From a candidate division SR1 bacterium CG_4_9_14_3_um_filter_40_9 (GTDB taxonomy: Bacteria > Patescibacteriota > Gracilibacteria > Absconditabacterales > Absconditicoccaceae), in assembly GCA_002791215.1 (NCBI GenBank), contig PFWQ01000080.1, positions 1-19,319 on the forward strand: a stretch of 19,319 bases of DNA. The letters run 5' to 3'. Position 1 is the stretch's first letter. Every line of letters starts with the position of its first letter. The position numbers were made by a program, and so were the translations under genes. The notes beneath the pieces are model-generated. The model had not been told where the DNA came from, did no database searches, and was given only the letters and a program-made list of their open reading frames with translations. This document shows positions 17,521 to 19,319 of this stretch, piece by piece.

Positions 17521-18021
17521 ATGAAAAAAATAGTGCTCTTGGGAATCATAACCGCATATATCGTAGGCCTATCCTCTTTGGCCCAATTTGAGGTACCGGG
17601 AAATGCTACTATTTATACGGAAGAGCAGACACAAGTCATAAATGCAGATGATCTGAGTAATCCGATAAGAGAATGAGCATATAAAGTCATAAATGCAGAA
17701 GACAATATCCCAAAAAATAAGGTAGGAGGCTTAGTCAGCGCGGATATCGAGATAGAAACACATGATACCGCGAAATTACAAACTCTGAGCATCATCAGGA
17801 ATATCATAAATTATGCGTTAGGACTAGTAAGTCTGGTGGCGTTGATCTACCTTATTTATCATGGAGTATTGGTATTGACGGCAGCGGGCGACGAAACACA
17901 ATATAAAAGGGGGATAAAATGAATCCAATTCGCAGCCATAGCCATAGCAGGAATAGGACTTAGTCGATTGATAGTAAGCTTCGTATTCTATATTATCCAG
18001 GGGGCTATAAACTGATTTTAA
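17521..18021 (+). CDS. Pilin-like membrane protein (VirB2/TrbC-like layout), copy 1
   Basis: The product is 166 aa with UGA=Gly. MKKIVLLGIITAYIVGLSSL ending in AQ is a signal peptide. A polar segment with the motif VINA(D/E)D twice follows. Two membrane helices, INYALGLVSLVALIYLIYHG and FAAIAIAGIGLSRLIVSFVF, are joined by the short charged loop GDETQYKRGIKG. This signal peptide plus two-helix hairpin is the layout of VirB2/TrbC-type pilins and of pilin-like proteins in CPR conjugation-like loci. Function is inferred from layout and neighbours. The next gene is a related copy 28 bases downstream, and a TraC-like gene follows. The leader carries a strong promoter. Confidence 0.83.
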
Positions 18022-18049
18022 AGATTTTACTCTTCTAAATGTGCACATT

Positions 18050-18553
18050 ATGTTGCAGTATGTAAAAAAGATACTAATGGTCGCTATATTACTTTGTACA
18101 TGATACTTTGTATTTTCCACAAATAGCGTTTTCGCAACTTCTGATGGAAGCGAGCCTTTTTATGAACAAAGCCAAAATTATGAGAACGACGATGACAATC
18201 TGAACATAGCGGGAAATCTAACTAGCAACGAATTAGAATCTGATGAAAGCACATTTGCCAGAATCCGTGACTTCTTTGGTATGGGAACATATGCGGCCAC
18301 AGGTAAGACCACTCCGGCATTAGTATATATACAGACCATCGTGAATATCCTCTTAGGTCTGGTATCATTGCTATCACTCATTATGGTCATAATAGCTTTC
18401 TATCTCATTTTCTTCTCCAAGCAGGAAGAAGCAGTAGGGAAAGCTAAGAAAATGCTGATTTGAGTAGCAATAGCACTAGCTGTCATGTGATTATCACGAT
18501 ATATCGTCAGTTACTTCTACAATATCTACAGCACAACAACCTGAGCATTTTAA
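18050..18553 (+). CDS. Pilin-like membrane protein, copy 2
   Basis: The product is 167 aa with UGA=Gly. The signal peptide MLQYVKKILMVAILLCTGYF runs to NSVFA before a very acidic segment (NYENDDDNLNIAGNLTSNEL). Two helices, IVNILLGLVSLLSLIMVIIA and LIGVAIALAVMGLSRYIVSY, are separated by the charged loop SKQEEAVGKAKK. It aligns over its last 75 residues with the preceding protein: LGLVSL, AIA, GLSR.IVS, and the ending GA.F are shared, so the two are paralogs. The N-terminal halves are unrelated. It could be a second pilin subunit or an accessory membrane component. It starts 28 bases after copy 1, with no Shine-Dalgarno motif. Confidence 0.83.
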
Positions 18554-18580
18554 TGTAATATTTATCCCATTCGTGCAAGA

Positions 18581-19279
18581 ATGATTTTCAATCTATGAGA
18601 ACAAACAAAAGTACAAAAGACAAAACACGACAACGTATTCAATACGGAAAATATGTTGCCAGTTTCTGAAATAAAAAACGACACCATGATACTCAAAGAC
18701 TGAGGTTTGAGGTGAATTCTCAGGATAACCGGACTCAATCTCGATCTTAAAAACTTCGATGAACAGCAGATAGTGCTGGAACAATACAAAAAATTCCTGA
18801 ATGGATTGGACTTTCCGATACAAATCATCATACGCAATACCTACCTCGATCTCTCCATGTATCTCCATTATATAAAGACAAATGTAGACAAAATAGAGAA
18901 TCTTACACTCCAGAAACAAGGCGAAGCTTATTACAAATTTTTGCAGGATATAGATATGCAACAAGGACTTATTTATACAAAGGAATTCTATATCGTGGTG
19001 CCATTTTACGAAGGAGAAAAAGATGCTGAAGAAATCAATAAATGACGACGAAGTAAATTACTTAATGCGCTTAACGCAAAAGATGACGCAGAAAAAATTA
19101 TCGCCAGATACAGATGATTTCTCAAAGGAAGAAAGGGACTTGAAACAAGATGCTCGCTCATCATAGACGGTTTATGAGCGATGGGGATCTGAGCAGAAAA
19201 GGTTTCTACTTCAGAAATAATTAATCTGCTTTTTCGTTGTTACAACCCACTCCTCCATAGTTCCCAAGCGAATATGTAA
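18581..19279 (+). CDS. TraC/VirB4-N-terminus-like conjugation protein
   Basis: The product is 232 aa with UGA=Gly, from ATG at 18581 to TAA at 19277-19279. No signal peptide or membrane helix is seen, so it is probably cytoplasmic. It has a mixed alpha/beta pattern: MILKDGGLRGILRITGLNLD, FDEQQIVLEQYKKFLNGLDF, IQIIIRNTYLDLSMYLHYIK, KEFYIVVPFYEGEKDAEEIN, LETRCSLIIDGLGAMGIGAE and EIINLLFRCYNPL. This resembles the N-terminal, nucleotide-free part of VirB4/TraC proteins, which in CPR genomes is often a separate gene next to pilins. There is no Walker motif; the ATPase part would be expected in the next gene. It lies 27 bases after the second pilin-like gene, in the same operon. Confidence 0.78.
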
Positions 19280-19282
19280 TAT

Positions 19283-19319
19283 ATGTTGATTTACTACCGA
19301 GAATCCATAATCTGCTACC
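19283..19319 (+). CDS. Start of a further gene, cut by the window edge
   Basis: An ATG three bases after the TraC-like stop opens a frame (MLIYYRESIICY) that stays open to the end of the window. A VirB4-type ATPase would be expected here from the neighbours, but 12 codons cannot show it. Confidence 0.35.
   Translation, partial: MLIYYRESIICY

Noticed and set aside
64..19279. UGA as tryptophan (table 4)
   Set aside because: Lipoboxes, GDNR, HELGH and nucleotide loops need Gly at UGA, and Trp at those places would break the motifs. Normal Trp positions use UGG.

Overview
The window is densely coding and bacterial, but it only makes sense if UGA is read as glycine (translation table 25). Read that way, 20 complete genes appear with essentially no long gaps. 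Every one contains in-frame UGA, and every one ends in UAA (11) or UAG (9). Several UGA codons fall on glycines that family motifs require: the signal peptidase I GDNR box, a HELGH zinc site, the MurC nucleotide-binding loops, two lipoboxes and the MIP18 motif. UGA=Gly is known from Absconditabacteria (SR1) and Gracilibacteria of the Candidate Phyla Radiation (CPR). A CPR origin also fits the small AT-rich genes, the lack of Shine-Dalgarno motifs and the pilin/TraC-like gene cluster. I cannot choose between the two phyla from this sequence.

Positions 1-10600 are all on the minus strand. From the transcription start side they are: ssb (10591-10190), signal peptidase I (10034-9450), a two-helix membrane protein (9407-8808), an Hsp20-type chaperone (8784-8434), a DnaQ-type exonuclease fused to a decayed DinG-like helicase (8288-6078), a membrane-anchored putative zinc peptidase (6106-5042), and three large secreted proteins of unknown function (5004-3397, 3384-2149, 2076-64).

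Positions 10798-15823 are on the plus strand: tRNA-Leu(CAA), murC, a lipoprotein / small membrane protein / lipoprotein group, two polytopic membrane proteins, and a MIP18-type Fe-S assembly protein whose start overlaps the gene before it. A convergent minus-strand gene (17251-15902) encodes a multi-helix membrane protein with a large soluble C-terminal region. It is divergent from a plus-strand set at the right edge: two related pilin-like proteins, a TraC-like protein and the start of one more gene. That set looks like the beginning of a type IV secretion or conjugative-pilus-like locus.

Short tandem repeats built from 7-8 base words (GACTAAA, GACTTTAT, GTACTTT, and a CTAG-rich form) recur between genes, often touching or supplying stop codons, and once lie inside a gene. 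A chain of four small hairpins, a REP-like element and good sigma70-type promoters with 16-17 base spacers fill most remaining spaces. No gene-free stretch exceeds 300 bases. No CRISPR array, insertion sequence or rRNA was seen.
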